Assembly (NCBI RefSeq): GCF_035046485.1
Contig: NC_085138.1
Span: forward strand, 92,363,266 to 92,427,265
Direction of reading: 5' to 3'
Origin: Aedes albopictus
Lineage: Eukaryota > Arthropoda > Insecta > Diptera > Culicidae
DNA: 64,000 nt
Of this stretch, positions 23,641 through 34,406 are shown piece after piece; the stretch's first letter is position 1, and each line of letters begins with the position of its first letter. Under the pieces are notes generated by a model. It was not told the origin of the DNA. It ran no database searches and was given only the letters and a program-made list of their open reading frames with translations. The position numbers and the translations under genes were made by a program.

Positions 23641-25589
23641 TTTAGGATTAGGAATCCCCGAAGGATTTCCAGTAGGAATCCCAGAAAGAAATCCAAAAGA
23701 GATATTTTCGAAGAAATTCCGTGAGTAACCTCGAAGAAACTGCAGGAAGAATCGCTAAAGAAACATCCGAAGGAATCTCCGGAACTTTTGCAAAAATCTC
23801 TGGTGGACTAGGATTCCTGCAAAAACTTCTAGAGAAATCTCTGATTATAGTTTGAGAAGAATTTCAGAAGGAATTCCAGGAAGAATTCCCGAAGAAATCC
23901 ACCAAAAAATTCTAGCAAGAATCCCTGAAAGAATTCCAGTAGGAATCCACAAAGCAATTCAAAGAGTTTCCAAAAGGATTCCCCGAAAAATTTTCAACAG
24001 GAATCCCCTTAGGAATCACAGCAGAAATGCCCTAATTTCCAGGAGAAATCTCCAGGAAGAATCCTTGAAAGAATCCCCGAAAGAATTCCAGCAGAAATGC
24101 CCAAAGGAATTCAAACATTAAATCCCCGAAGGATGAACAGCAATGACCGTGACAATTCCAAAAAAAAGCAAGATGGATCCCCGAAAGAATTCCACCAGGA
24201 ATCCTTGGAAGAATTTTTGCACGGACCTTCAAAGCAATTCCAGCAAAAAAAAATCCCAATGGACTTCCAGCAGGAATTTGAGAAGAACTCCCCAAAGAGG
24301 AGGACTCAAAGGAATTCCAGGAGCAATCTGCGGAAGATTTCCACGAAGAATTCTTGAAGGAATCTACAAAAGAATTCTAGCGCGATTCCTCAACAGGCAT
24401 GAAGGGGAAGAGGAAAAGGAATCCCCGAAGGATTTTCAGGAGGATTCCCTGAAAGAATCCCCAAGAGAATTATATCAGGAATCCTCGAACGAATTTCAGC
24501 AGAAATCCCCAAATAAATTACAGCAGGGATTTCCAAAGAATTTCAAATAGGAATCTCCTGTTGGATTTTCAGGGGAAATTCCAGAAGAAATCTCCGAAGG
24601 ATTCCCAGGAAGATTTTCCGAAGAAATTCCCGAAAGAATTCCAGCAGGAATCGCTAAAGGAATGACAGGAGGATTTCCCAAAGCGTTTCCATGAGGTTTC
24701 GCCATGAAATTCCGGAGAAATCACCGAAGGAATTTCAAAAGAAGCCTGGGGAAATCCCTCAAGGACTCTCAAAGGCTTTCCAGGATGAATCCCTGAAAGA
24801 ACTCCAGCAGGCATCTTCAAAGGAAGTCCAACAGAAATATCCAAAGGAATTCCCGCAGGAATGCCCAAAGGAATTCGATGAAAAAAATGTGAAAGATTCC
24901 CAGGAAGAATTCCTGAAGCAAATGAAAAAGGAATCTCTGAAAGATTTTCATTAAGAATACCCAAAGGAATTCCAGAAGAAATCTTTGGAGAATTTCCAGC
25001 CAGAATCCCAGAAGGAGTCTCCGAAGGAATTCTGGCAGCAATCCCCTGAAGAATTACAACATGAATCATTTTATGCAGGGATTTAATGAGGGAGTTCCCC
25101 AGTTCAGAAGAATCCCCGAAGAATTTCCAGTAAGGTTCCCTGCAGTAATCCCCAAAAGAATTACAGCAGGAATCCTCAAAGGTTTTCTAGAAGCAATCCT
25201 CAAAGGAATCCCCGAAGAATTTCTACAAAGAATCATCCAAAGAGATACAGTAGGTATTCCCAAAATAATTACAGATGGAAACCCTTAAAAATCGAAGAAA
25301 AATCTTCAAAAGGTATCCAGGAGGAATCCACAAAATAATTCCAGAAGAAATCTCCGAAGAAATTCTCAGAAAAATTACAGAAGGTTTCCCTGGAGGAATC
25401 CCTGAAAGAATCCAGAATGAATCCTCTAAGGATTTCCAGAAGGAATACTCGAAGGAATTCCAAGAGGAATCCCCAAAAGAATTCTTAAAGCAATCACAGA
25501 AGGATATCCTAAAAGAATCCCTGAAGGAAGTTCTAGAGAAATTCTTGAAGGAACATGAGAGGAACATCTTTCAAGGGAATACCGGATAT
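23641..25589 (+). repeat. Long GGAATTCC-type array (about 1.95 kb)
   Basis: More than 60 imperfect 24-30 bp units such as gaaggaattccaggaag, gaatccccgaaagaattcc and agaaatccccaaa. Frames up to 166 codons stay open on both strands (for example 24569-25069 minus and 24143-24550 plus). Their translations are Ile-Pro-Gly or Lys-Glu-Phe periodic strings. I treat them as repeat artefacts. Confidence 0.85.
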
Positions 25590-25597
25590 ATACCTAT

Positions 25598-26299
25598 TAG
25601 AGTGGGTCAACGTTGTATGGAGAAACTTTAAATTTGATCGTATCAACCCGGAACAAAGTTTTTTCAACCTATGTTAGCGTCCAAAACAACTGTGCAAAAT
25701 TTGGGAGCGATTGGTTACGTCCCCGTATTCCGCATTGCAATTGAAATTTGTATGGAAGTTAGTATGGGAAAACGTGCTTTTTTGCATTTTTCTCATAAAT
25801 TGAAATTTTTTGTCTAAAACGATCTAACCAATGACGTTAAAGTATAGCTTAGGATGTGCCGAAAAACTTTGCCGAAGACCGCAAAGTGATCCGATGCTTG
25901 TGAAAAAAGTTATTCGCTTGGTAACTTAGGCCAAAAATTGAGATTTTATTATTGATGTTATTCCTTTACATGTTAAATGTTAAGCACCACTGGGAAATCT
26001 GTACGTTATAACTTTTTTCACAAGTGTCGGATCACTTTGCGGTCTTCGGCAAAGTTTTTCGGCATATCCTAGGCTATACTTTAACGTCATTGGTTAGATC
26101 GTTTTAGACGAAAAATTTCAATTTATGAGAAAAATTCAAAAAAGCACGTTTTCCCATACTAAATTCCATAGAAATTTCAATCACAAAGCGGAATACCGGG
26201 AAGCAACCAATCGCTCCCAAATTTTGCACAGTTGCTTTGGACGCTAAAATGAATCGAAAAAGCTTTGTTCCGAAAAATCGACTTTGTTGACCCAGTCTA
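25598..26299. mobile_element. 702-bp fold-back element with 8-bp target duplication (hAT-like)
   Basis: An exact 8-bp duplication, ATACCTAT, lies at 25590-25597 and 26300-26307. The ends are TAGAGTGGGTCAACG and the inverse of TAGACTGGGTCAAC, and the inverted repeat extends through most of the element. For example, acgatctaaccaatgacg near 25818 pairs with cgtcattggttagatcg near 26087. The tips fit the hAT pattern YARNG. The element sits inside a GGAATTCC-type array that continues on the right. A relic of the same family lies at about 60238-61617. Confidence 0.88.
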
Positions 26300-26309
26300 A
26301 TACCTATAC

Positions 26310-26895
26310 ACCTGATTACAGTCCTTAATTATTAGAGGATCTCATATAGGAATTTCTGAAGAACTACTGACGAAATCCCCGAAGTAACTCCTTGAGGCAT
26401 CCCTGAGTATTATAGAAAAACCTCTGGAAAAAAAACTCCTGGAGGAATTCTCAAACGAACGTCTGGAGGAATCCCTGAAAGAAGTCCTGTAGTAATTCCT
26501 TAATAAACTTCAGAAGGAACCGTTATCTCTAAAGGACCTTCTATGGAATTCCTGAAGAAACTTCTATATCCATCCTGTATGAAACTCCTGGAGACATCCC
26601 CAAATCCACCTGGAACTACTGAGATTCGTGATGGAATTTTGGAAACCCTCCCCGCTAGAACTACTATACTGCAGGAATCGCCAAAGGAACTTCTAGATTA
26701 GTTCCTAGCGGAACTTCTGTATGAATATCTGAAGGAACTTCTAGAGAAATACCTAATAGAAGTCCTGGAAAATCTTCATGATGTATTCCGATGGAATTAC
26801 AAGAGGAATCCCCGAAGAAATTTCAGAAGGAATTCCAGATGAAATTCCAGGAGAACTTTCTGAACGAATTCCTGAAGGAATCCTTGTAGGATACT
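26310..26895 (+). repeat. Continuation of the GGAATTCC-type array
   Basis: Units such as aacttctggaggaatc, gaaatttcagaaggaattcc and ttcctgaaggaatcc. They resume directly after the fold-back element. Confidence 0.75.
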
Positions 26896-26939
26896 ACAGT
26901 CAGGGTGCCTGACATTGGAGCTAAGGGGCCAAATTCGCT

Positions 26940-29105
26940 GTAGTTACGCACATGGTTTTACAGTACTCTGCATGAAAATGGCTCGTACTGTGCTTCAATG
27001 AGGCCGATGATTTTCTCAGGGATACTTTTGCGCCTGAAGGTTTCCCATATGCTATCGTGATTGAGACAGTTGGAAGCTTTCTTCGTAATCAATGACCACC
27101 AGGTAGAGAGCCTCTTGGAGTTCATTGATTTGCTCAAGGATGATGCGGAGCGTGACATATGGTCCACAAAGGATCGTCCAGCGTGACACGGAATCCTGCT
27201 TGCTTCCATTGGCATTGGACAGTTGCGTCAATCTTCTCCTGTATTGCAGAGGACTTTGAGAACGATACACAGTAACATGATGCCCGCCAATTACCGCGTA
27301 CAGTCAGGTCACCCTTTTTGGGTACCTTTACTAAGACGCCTTGCATCCAGTCGGCCGGAAATGTCGCGGTTTCCCATATGTTGCAGAATATATGATTCAA
27401 TTCAATTCAATTCAATTTTATTAACGATTATTCAATTATAGGGTGTACAGAAGCACTGCACTTTTTGTACTCTAATGAACGTAATGTTCCTCTAAAGAGA
27501 CAAAAAGCACTGTGAGGGTTGTTGTTGTGGTGTTACAATGACTGTTTAAATAGTAGTAAGCTTTAGCTTTTCCTTCCTAAAGATACCTGTCTAGATTGTT
27601 ATTTACATACCTTTTCAAGTTTTTCTTAAATATAACTACAGATCCAGAATTCCTTACAGTAATGGGCAAATTATTATAAATGCGAGGTCCAATTGCTGTG
27701 AACCTTCTTCTACCTATCTCAGAAGTAAAATTAGAGGCAACGATACGATCTAAATTGCGAGTTTCATATTGATGTGTTACATTTTGCAATTCAATATTAT
27801 GATGTATATCCTGAATGTGTATGATTCTATGGATTGATGCAGTAGTTGTGCACTAAGGGGTCAGCTTTGAGCATCTCAGGTGGTATGCGATAGACCCCTG
27901 GGGCTCTTTTCGATTTCATGCTACGGAACGGATGGCTGTTGCTATCTCCTGCACTGATGGTACTTCGGTGTTGACACGGGTAATGCGTCGAACCCTTGGC
28001 GGATCATGCTGAGGTGTTAATGGCGTAACCGACACTTGAAAAAGGTTTCCAAAGTGCTCGAACCAGCGTTTCAGCTGGTCAGCCGGGTCGGTCAGTAACT
28101 GTCCAGACGTGTCTTTAACGGGCATCGTAGCATTTATCTTGGTCCCACTAAGGCGACGTGAGACATCGTAGAGGAGACGGATGTCGCCGGTGTTTGCGGC
28201 TTTCTCGCCTTCGTCGGCTAGGGAGTCCGCGCACGCTCTTTTTCCCCGTCTACATGAGCGTTTCACTTCCGTCTCGAGAGCCGAATAGCGCTGACGGGCT
28301 ACGGCTTTGGCTCCTCGTGTTTTCGCTCGCTCTATCGTGGCTTTGGCGTTCCTTCGCTCCTCTATCTTCCTCCAGGTATCATCTGTGATCCACTGCTTTC
28401 TTCGGATGCGTAGTTCACCCAAATTATTCTCGCCGGTGGCGATGAAGGTTCTTGATGGTGCTCTATTGATCTTCTACGCTTCCACCTTCTGGAATATTCG
28501 CAGCACGGTTCTCTAGCTCCTCGACGAAGGACCATTTCACCACAGCGTCTTCCAGTTGGCGTGTGTTGAACCGTCGCCCGATTTTCTCCTCCTGTCACTG
28601 GATCCTGGCAATGTGCAGTCAGATCTCGCCAATTAGGAGATGATGGTCGAACGCAATGTCAGCGCTACGTTTGTTCCGCACATCAAGAAGGCTCCGTCTC
28701 CATTTTCGGCTGATGCAGATGTGGTTGATTTGATTTTCTGTGACGCCATCACGGGAAAACCGTGTCACTTTGTGCACTGGTCGATGAGGAAAGAACGGTC
28801 CCCTAATCACCAAGTCATTGTTGCCCCAAAACTCTGCAAACTGCTCTCCCATCTCGTTCATTTGTGCGAGACCATGGCGTCTCATGACGTGCTCATAGTC
28901 CGAAATGTAGAAATGAATCATCGCGTTGAAATCGCCCATTGGGATCTTGATATCCTCTTTCTGAATCTTATCCACGACAGCATTCAATTGGCTGTAAAAT
29001 TTATTTTTGTCTAGCATTTCGGCAGCATCATCGGTTGGCGCGTAACATTGGATCATGGTAAGGTTTCGAATCCGTGTTCTGAATCTGGCTACAATTATCC
29101 TCTCA
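26940..29105 (-). mobile_element. RTE-like LINE fragment (endonuclease to mid-RT), degraded
   Basis: On the minus strand an endonuclease segment comes first (29056-28619). It contains TMIQCYAPTDDA, GDFNAM and an FDHHLL block, in the order seen in RTE-clade apurinic endonucleases. A linker (28422-27916) follows, with EEVKRSC-like basic sequence. RT segments at 27400-26958 contain KVPKKGDL, QAGFR and IPEKIIGLIEAQY. Frame changes occur between segments near 28600, 27300 and 27210. The element ends abruptly near 26958, before the catalytic YADD region. A different LINE end is inserted at 27399-27819. It is a dead fragment. Clade assignment is by motif order and memory of the family. Confidence 0.75.
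27399..27819 (-). mobile_element. 5'-truncated LINE 3' end inserted in the RTE-like fragment
   Basis: An 8-bp direct repeat, TATGATTC, flanks it (27391-27398 and 27820-27827). On the minus strand a 70-codon frame (27789-27577) carries RRFTAIGPRIYNNLP and VIFKKNLKRYV. This is the C-terminal pattern found after RT in CR1/L2/Jockey-like LINEs. The 3' tail is tandem aattg units, seen on the plus strand as ttcaattcaattcaatt. Removing it rejoins the RTE-like coding sequence. Confidence 0.75.
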
Positions 29106-30057
29106 TTAGTAGGTTCCTACTTCATCCCCATTCCATTTTTCACGGGATTTCTTTCAGACTTTCTTCTGATGTTTACACAGATGTTTCTACAGAGATTTTT
29201 TTTCAATGGTTCTCCAAAAGTTGCTCCTGAAGTTCTCCAGAGCATTCTGCGGATTCCAATTGGATAATCTGAAGATTTCTATTCCCGGAGTTCTCCCAGA
29301 GATTCGTATAAGAAATCCATATGCAGTTTTTTCCAGCAGATCCTTCCTGTATACCTCCATCTAAAGTGATCTCTAGACTCATTACAGCGCTCAATAAAAA
29401 TGTAGCCAATATTCTATCACCGAAAATAAGTCCACCATTTCATCTTACAATTGTGCTAAGCCAATTGATTTCTTACCCAAATTCGAAGAACATACACACA
29501 AACAGCCACTCCCACGACATCGTGAAATTGCTTTGAAATCAAAGTTTCAAACCAAACATCAACCTCCGTCGTCGTCGTTTGCCGCAGGAGATGTACCTTG
29601 TACGACTACATATAGCTATGGCAATGCGCCACACGTATCCCGCAGACCAAGCCTGCAGCAGCACCGATCGACCTACGATTGCGATGTTTGAGTGCCTCTG
29701 CTTGCTGCTGCATGTCTCAATGTTGGTAGATATGTTTGCGGTTCGATTTGAAATGCAGAACTACTATTTAAGTCGCAGTTTCCAGACATGGCATTTGCTA
29801 TTCATCGGCATCGCTTTGCATACATTTGGGATGCGAAAATCCAATCATATTCAGATGGCTCGATGCCGGGTGGAGTCGTTGGTGCGGTGTATGCGGCCGC
29901 CACGTGCATATGTGAAACGCGCTGCCGGTTGACTCTTCTACACAAGGTAGAACAGAAGTGCCTCCATCTACGGACGTAAGTAAATAATTTGAAATTATTA
30001 TCTATTTTGTATCAAGCGTAACAATACCAATAATGCACAAAGCCACTTGTATGGTAT
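29106..30057. other. No confident gene; possible unique DNA
   Basis: The first about 200 bp look like a worn GGAATTCC-type array. A good donor-like site, acgtaagtaaat, lies at about 29975. Upstream of it an open frame runs from 29788 (63 codons, no recognised motif). An untranslated or short coding first exon is conceivable but unsupported. Confidence 0.3.
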
Positions 30058-30444
30058 TACTTGGATAAACTTGAAAATTAAAACAGAATGCTAATTGTAA
30101 CTAATTGTAAAATTGAGAGATGGAGTTGTGCAAAAAATCGCGTTCTTGTGGGATTCAAACAACGACTCCGTATTCCCTAGAAGCGCGCTTTATCCAACTA
30201 AGCCACAGAAAAGGAAACGAATCAACCGAAAAGAAATTCAAGTTGTGAGCTTGAAGTCAGTTTGACTGTCTATTCCGCAGAATCGTTACCCATTCTGTGG
30301 CTTAGTTGGTTAACGCGCCGGTCTAGGAAATACGGAGTCGTGAGATCGAATCCCACCAAAACGTATTTCTTTGCAGAACTTCATCTCTCAACTTTACAAG
30401 TAATTAACATCCTGTGTCTTCTTATTTTCAAGTTTTTCTAAGTA
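30058..30444. mobile_element. 387-bp fold-back element with tRNA-like sequence in both arms
   Basis: The ends tacttggataaacttg and the inverse of tacttagaaaaacttg pair. The inverted similarity continues through caatttta/attgagagatgg-type sequence to the centre. Each arm holds a tRNA-like block: right arm plus strand about 30291-30360, left arm minus strand about 30146-30210. It looks like two tRNA-related units joined head to head, or one copied into an inverted repeat. Confidence 0.7.
30291..30360 (+). other. tRNA-like (Pol III type 2 promoter-like) sequence
   Basis: A-box-like tggcttagttggttaacgc (30298-30316) and B-box-like gagatcgaatcccacc (30342-30357) lie at tRNA-like spacing. A complete cloverleaf acceptor stem was not confirmed, so this is not called as a functional tRNA gene. 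The mirrored copy in the left arm is more mutated. Confidence 0.55.
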
Positions 30445-31545
30445 TGTCCCGATGTACCGGCAAATCTGGTTAGCATGTACCAACAGATATGTTGTATGGT
30501 TTCATTGAAGTTTTAAAAGTGTTTCAAAGCAAAATCTAATCGATAAGGTCTAAAATGCAATAAGAAATGGAGCAAGATGTGTTTGTAATTATGATTTGAA
30601 TTCACTATTAGAATTTGTACCACATTTCGAAAGCACACAACGGAGAATGACTGTATCCCACCGATAAATTATACACAGAAGGATAAAACTTTATCCACCA
30701 AAATTCGAGATAGCGGTTCTGAGCCCTGACTCACGTATGTCGTTCGCCTTGGTGTTGACTCTTTGCGATTGATTTTGCGATATAAATTACTACGATCTTG
30801 AGAGTTCCCGAAGTTGATGCCAGATTGAAGTGTTTTTACACTCCTAAAAGCAAATCAAATTTCCGAAAATTTTGCCCACACCATCTCAACTCAAACGAAA
30901 CTACTGCTGCTATCAGAAAATGCTAATTGGCTTTCCAAAGTAACAAATTTCAATGTTTCATTTCGGAGTTTGTTACTGCCCTCGCCGCCCGCCACCGACG
31001 TAGCTTCCGCAGCCATGTGTTTGGAATTTATCGTTTGAATGTGAAAAATGTTGCCTGAAAGTTTTTCCATTTGCGAGTTTTGCTGGGACTATTTGCCTGC
31101 TCGTGTACGAAGCCGTTGGGCGTTTGGTTGGTTGAGGTGAAGTCTTTGCCACTAGCAGGATGTAAAATAGCCTCACGCCTTCGTCGTCGTCGTCGCTATT
31201 CAACGATGTTGGTGCTTTATTTGAATAAACATGAGGAAAGTCGTGCATAACTATCTATTTGCTGTTATTTTTATTTGATTTGTTGTCATATTTTGCTAGT
31301 TGATGGAAAGGGTGAGGATGAGAACATTTAGAGAACCTCGCGGTCTCAAGGTTGTTGAATTGGACGAAATAACATAAAATACTCGCGAGGTGATGACGAT
31401 CCTCGCGGAGTCATCATGATCACATACCATAACAATTTGGACGATGTCAGAAGAAACAACGTTTTTCTAGACTAACGGTATCTAGGTTACGCCAACCCTG
31501 AACTTGCGTGCAATTCTTATTACGGAATGAAACCCTTCAAATGCT
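30445..31545. other. No gene recognised
   Basis: Mixed-sequence DNA. A cgtcgtcgtcgtcg trinucleotide run lies near 31181. The 91-codon minus-strand frame at 30973-31248 has no recognised domain. Confidence 0.4.
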
Positions 31546-32229
31546 CCCAGGTAACCAATAAGCAATTAAAATGGCGTTATTTTGGCACTACATGCGCCTT
31601 TACAGCAGGTCATTAAATGCTAATAAGTCGTATATGCGCCGTAAGTGCTAATTAAATGCAGTTTTTGGCCCGATATACGGCTGATTAAATGCTTATGCCT
31701 CCTATCCCCCAGATTGTCAAAAATAAAAACAAATATTTTCCCCTGCCCATTTTACGGCTTTCCCGTTCTCTTTTTTTATCTATTCCCATGGATCTTTTGA
31801 GGTTCAGGGCACATTCTAAACTGTTGTTGTTGTTTTTTTTTTGCTGATTTCGGCCAAATTAGGATTCGATCCCTCGATCGTCGGGTTGACGATGGTGCTG
31901 CACAGCGCTACAAAGTAAGCTACAGATGATTAGATAATGTGCGCTAGATTTTGGATCTATTTAAGGCTTAGGCTCTATTTAAGGCTAAGTAGAAATGTTT
32001 TGTGGTTTTAACATCACTCATCTCTTTTAGCAGATTTTTTGCAATAAAGTAGCAGTTATGATGCCTGATAACCCAAAATTACCATGCATTTGAAATGCTA
32101 TGCAACTGCTGTCAGATTTGAGATAGCATTTAAATTATTAATATAGGGCAGTTTAGCCGTCGAACTGCTATGATACGGCAGATATGAAACAGATATGCGG
32201 TTTATTCAAATGCTTATTGATTATCTGGG
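31546..32229. mobile_element. 684-bp inverted-repeat element with internal tRNA-like sequence
   Basis: The ends are CCCAGGTAACCAATAAGC and the inverse of CCCAGATAATCAATAAGC. The flanking dinucleotide is CT on both sides rather than TA. On the minus strand at 31922-31861 an A-box-like tagcttactttgtagcgc and a B-box-like gggatcgaatcct lie at tRNA-like spacing. The interior repeats the word attaaatgct/aaatgctt several times. There is no open frame of note. The ends resemble those at 4176 and 37156. Confidence 0.75.
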
Positions 32230-32589
32230 CTCTATTTAATTTGTTGCATTGGTCCCACGTTGTGGCCAAATAAATGAAATATGAAACAGAACACTACAAA
32301 CGCACAACAAACAATGTCACAAATTATCAAAACATAAATGTATCAGTTGAGATGGATAACAACTATCGATCATACTAGGATGACGATGGTTGTTATCGTT
32401 CCATCAGTCTATCATGGAATCGTGTTGTGTATGGAAGTTCGCTTTTCAGTTAACCATCATAGCTGCTGCGTCCATAGCTTGTTTTGATCTAATTCTAATA
32501 ATCTAATTCTAAATCATAAGTAATTCTAATCCTAATTGGGCCAACAGCTTAGGGATAAACATCAAATGTTCCTGTTAGTGACATTTGCA
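32230..32589. other. Spacer with a possible LTR-element leader remnant
   Basis: Around 32245-32340, ggtcccacgttgtggccaa and gaacagaacactacaaa-like words resemble 51370-51540 (gcccacgttgggtgcc, cagaacactacaaat). Such words are typical of the leader next to an LTR, but no LTR or gene was found here. The 3' part is AT-rich with taattctaat repeats. Confidence 0.3.
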
Positions 32590-32834
32590 TGTCTTCAGAC
32601 ACCCGCTTGCGAGTCAGCCGCGTAGTTGCCGGCTAAGAATAGGACTACTAACCCCAATTCAAGGTGTCAAGCGACCCGTGCCGAGGAATGAGTGATCGAG
32701 GGGGTGAAAAAGATGCTCGATCTTTAACGGAGCCTGTGGGGTACCTGGGCACCCCCACAGTATGCTGTCCCTTACCGCGTTAATGCAGAGCTCTGGCGTG
32801 GTGGACATTATTTCTCGTGCAACTCGTGGGAACA

Positions 32835-34406
32835 ATGAGCAAGAATTCTAAATCAAATAACTTAGGTGGAAGTAGCGGTGCGATCAACCCCTTCGCAAGA
32901 AGCGGGTTGATGAGGTCTCCGACAAGGAGAAGCGAGGAGTCAGGTGCTGGAAGCTGCTTACGCAGCTCAAGCGTGGGAGCTCCTGTCCACTCCACGGCAA
33001 GCCAGCCGGCGGAGGTCATGGACGGAGCATGGTTGCTGAGGGCCATCAGCCAAGTTGCAGAAAAAGGACGGCCCGCATTTGAGGTAGCTGAGCAGCAGCT
33101 CGGCAAAATTATCGACTTTGCGACAACTAAGTCGAATATAAGCAAGGACCTGAAAACGGCCTTGCTTCGGCTTAGGGCGTCTGTCGATAATGCCAAGCAG
33201 GAGCACGCGGTTGCGTTGCTGGCTGCAGCAGCGGCGGAACCCGCAAAGGAGAAAGCGTCTAAGTTTACACAAACGGAGGCCTTCTCCTTCGCGGGTAGTC
33301 CGAAGAGAGTGGAAGCGAATGCTCGCGACAAAAGCGACAAGCATTCGCAGAAGCGGGCGAGGCAGCCGTCAGGTGAGGAGCTGTCTGGCGGCGCCCGCAA
33401 GGCCAGGCGTATAATAACCCCGAAAGCCGGTGGTAACGCTGGAAAGTCGGACCCCAGCCAGGGTTCCCGGAAAGCTGGGAAGGGTGGGCCTGAAAAGGCC
33501 GGCCCGTCCCGGAATGATGGGAACAAGGGGTTGCGACCAATGGTGGGCCCTCAGCAGCCGCAGAGCAGGGCGATCCAAGGAGAGGACCCTCCTTGGACAA
33601 AGGTAGAGCGGAAGAGGAAGAAGAAGGGGAATCCGCAGGTAGAAGTGCAGGTCGCCAAGCCAAGGCGTAGGAAGGCAGGTGCCAGGCGCGAAAAAGGTGA
33701 CGCTATCGTCATCAAGACCGAACAGTCGAAATACTCGGACGTCTTGAAGGCGATGAGGTGCGACGCCAAGCTTGAGGGTCTTGGAGCCGACGTACGCAGT
33801 ATCAGACGTACTCGTACGGGCGAAATGATCCTGGAGCTTAAGCGCCAGAAGGATCACAAGGGCGCCGCCTACAAGAGGCTGGCAGAAGAGGTCCTTGGAG
33901 ATGGAGTGGAGGTGAGGGCTCTTACGCATGAGGCGACTCTGAAGGTCAAAGACCTAGACGAGATCACCGAAGCGGAAGAGCTCGTCACGGCACTGCGGCA
34001 ACAGTGCGATGTTCAGGTGGCCGCCACAGCCGTCAGGCTGCGGAAGGGGCCAGCAGGGACACAGATAGCTCTGGTTCAGCTACCTGTGGCGGATGTTAAA
34101 AAGTCCGTTAAAGTAGGGAGTATTAAGGTGGGCTGGTGTGTTTGTCACCTGACATTCCACGAGCCACCTGAGGTTTGCTTCAGGTGTCTGGAACCAGGAC
34201 ACAAGTCGTGGGACTGCAAAGGCCCCGACAGGCGCAAACTGTGTAGGCGATGCGGCGCTGAAGGTCATAAGGCCCAAAGCTGCACGAGTCCGCCCATCTG
34301 CATGATCTGTACCGGGAAAACCTCGAAAAACAGACATGCGATGGGTGGTCCAGGGTGCCCGGCCTTTAAGAAAGCCGCAGTGAGCAACAAATCACAGTGC
34401 AGGTAA
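32835..34406 (+). CDS. R1-clade LINE ORF1 (Gag-like nucleic-acid-binding protein)
   Basis: This 523-residue protein starts at the first ATG (MSKNSKSNN); the frame is open upstream only to a GTG at 32817. In LINEs of this clade ORF1 binds the element RNA and forms the ribonucleoprotein. The N-terminal half is low-complexity, basic and Ala/Lys/Ser-rich. Near residues 265-300 it is strongly basic (KRKKKG, PRRRKAGARREK), a likely nuclear-targeting and RNA-contact region. Residues about 448-510 carry zinc knuckles: CFRCLEPGHKSWDC, CRRCGAEGHKAQSC and a third, less regular CxxC...H...C. The stop lies 10 nt past the start of the ORF2 frame, so the two overlap, as is usual in R1-type elements. The frame is intact over its full length. 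Confidence 0.88.
   Translation: MSKNSKSNNLGGSSGAINPFARSGLMRSPTRRSEESGAGSCLRSSSVGAPVHSTASQPAEVMDGAWLLRAISQVAEKGRPAFEVAEQQLGKIIDFATTKSNISKDLKTALLRLRASVDNAKQEHAVALLAAAAAEPAKEKASKFTQTEAFSFAGSPKRVEANARDKSDKHSQKRARQPSGEELSGGARKARRIITPKAGGNAGKSDPSQGSRKAGKGGPEKAGPSRNDGNKGLRPMVGPQQPQSRAIQGEDPPWTKVERKRKKKGNPQVEVQVAKPRRRKAGARREKGDAIVIKTEQSKYSDVLKAMRCDAKLEGLGADVRSIRRTRTGEMILELKRQKDHKGAAYKRLAEEVLGDGVEVRALTHEATLKVKDLDEITEAEELVTALRQQCDVQVAATAVRLRKGPAGTQIALVQLPVADVKKSVKVGSIKVGWCVCHLTFHEPPEVCFRCLEPGHKSWDCKGPDRRKLCRRCGAEGHKAQSCTSPPICMICTGKTSKNRHAMGGPGCPAFKKAAVSNKSQCR

Noticed and set aside
24143..25069. Open frames up to 166 codons on both strands
   Set aside because: They translate the 24-30 bp GGAATTCC-type units. 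They have periodic composition, no domain, and comparable frames on the opposite strand.
29788..29979. Host gene first exon ending at a GTAAGT donor
   Set aside because: One good donor-like site and a 63-codon frame without recognisable motif are not enough. No acceptor or following exon was found.
30291..30360. Functional tRNA gene
   Set aside because: The A and B boxes are present, but a full cloverleaf and clear anticodon stem were not confirmed, and it sits in a fold-back repeat.
32590..32720. HDV-like ribozyme at the LINE 5' end
   Set aside because: A gccggctaagaat stretch is suggestive, but the nested double-pseudoknot pairing could not be drawn.
33190..33929. Frames on the opposite strand of ORF1 (up to 248 codons)
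   Set aside because: They are shadows of the GC-rich ORF1 coding sequence, which has zinc knuckles and clade-typical order.
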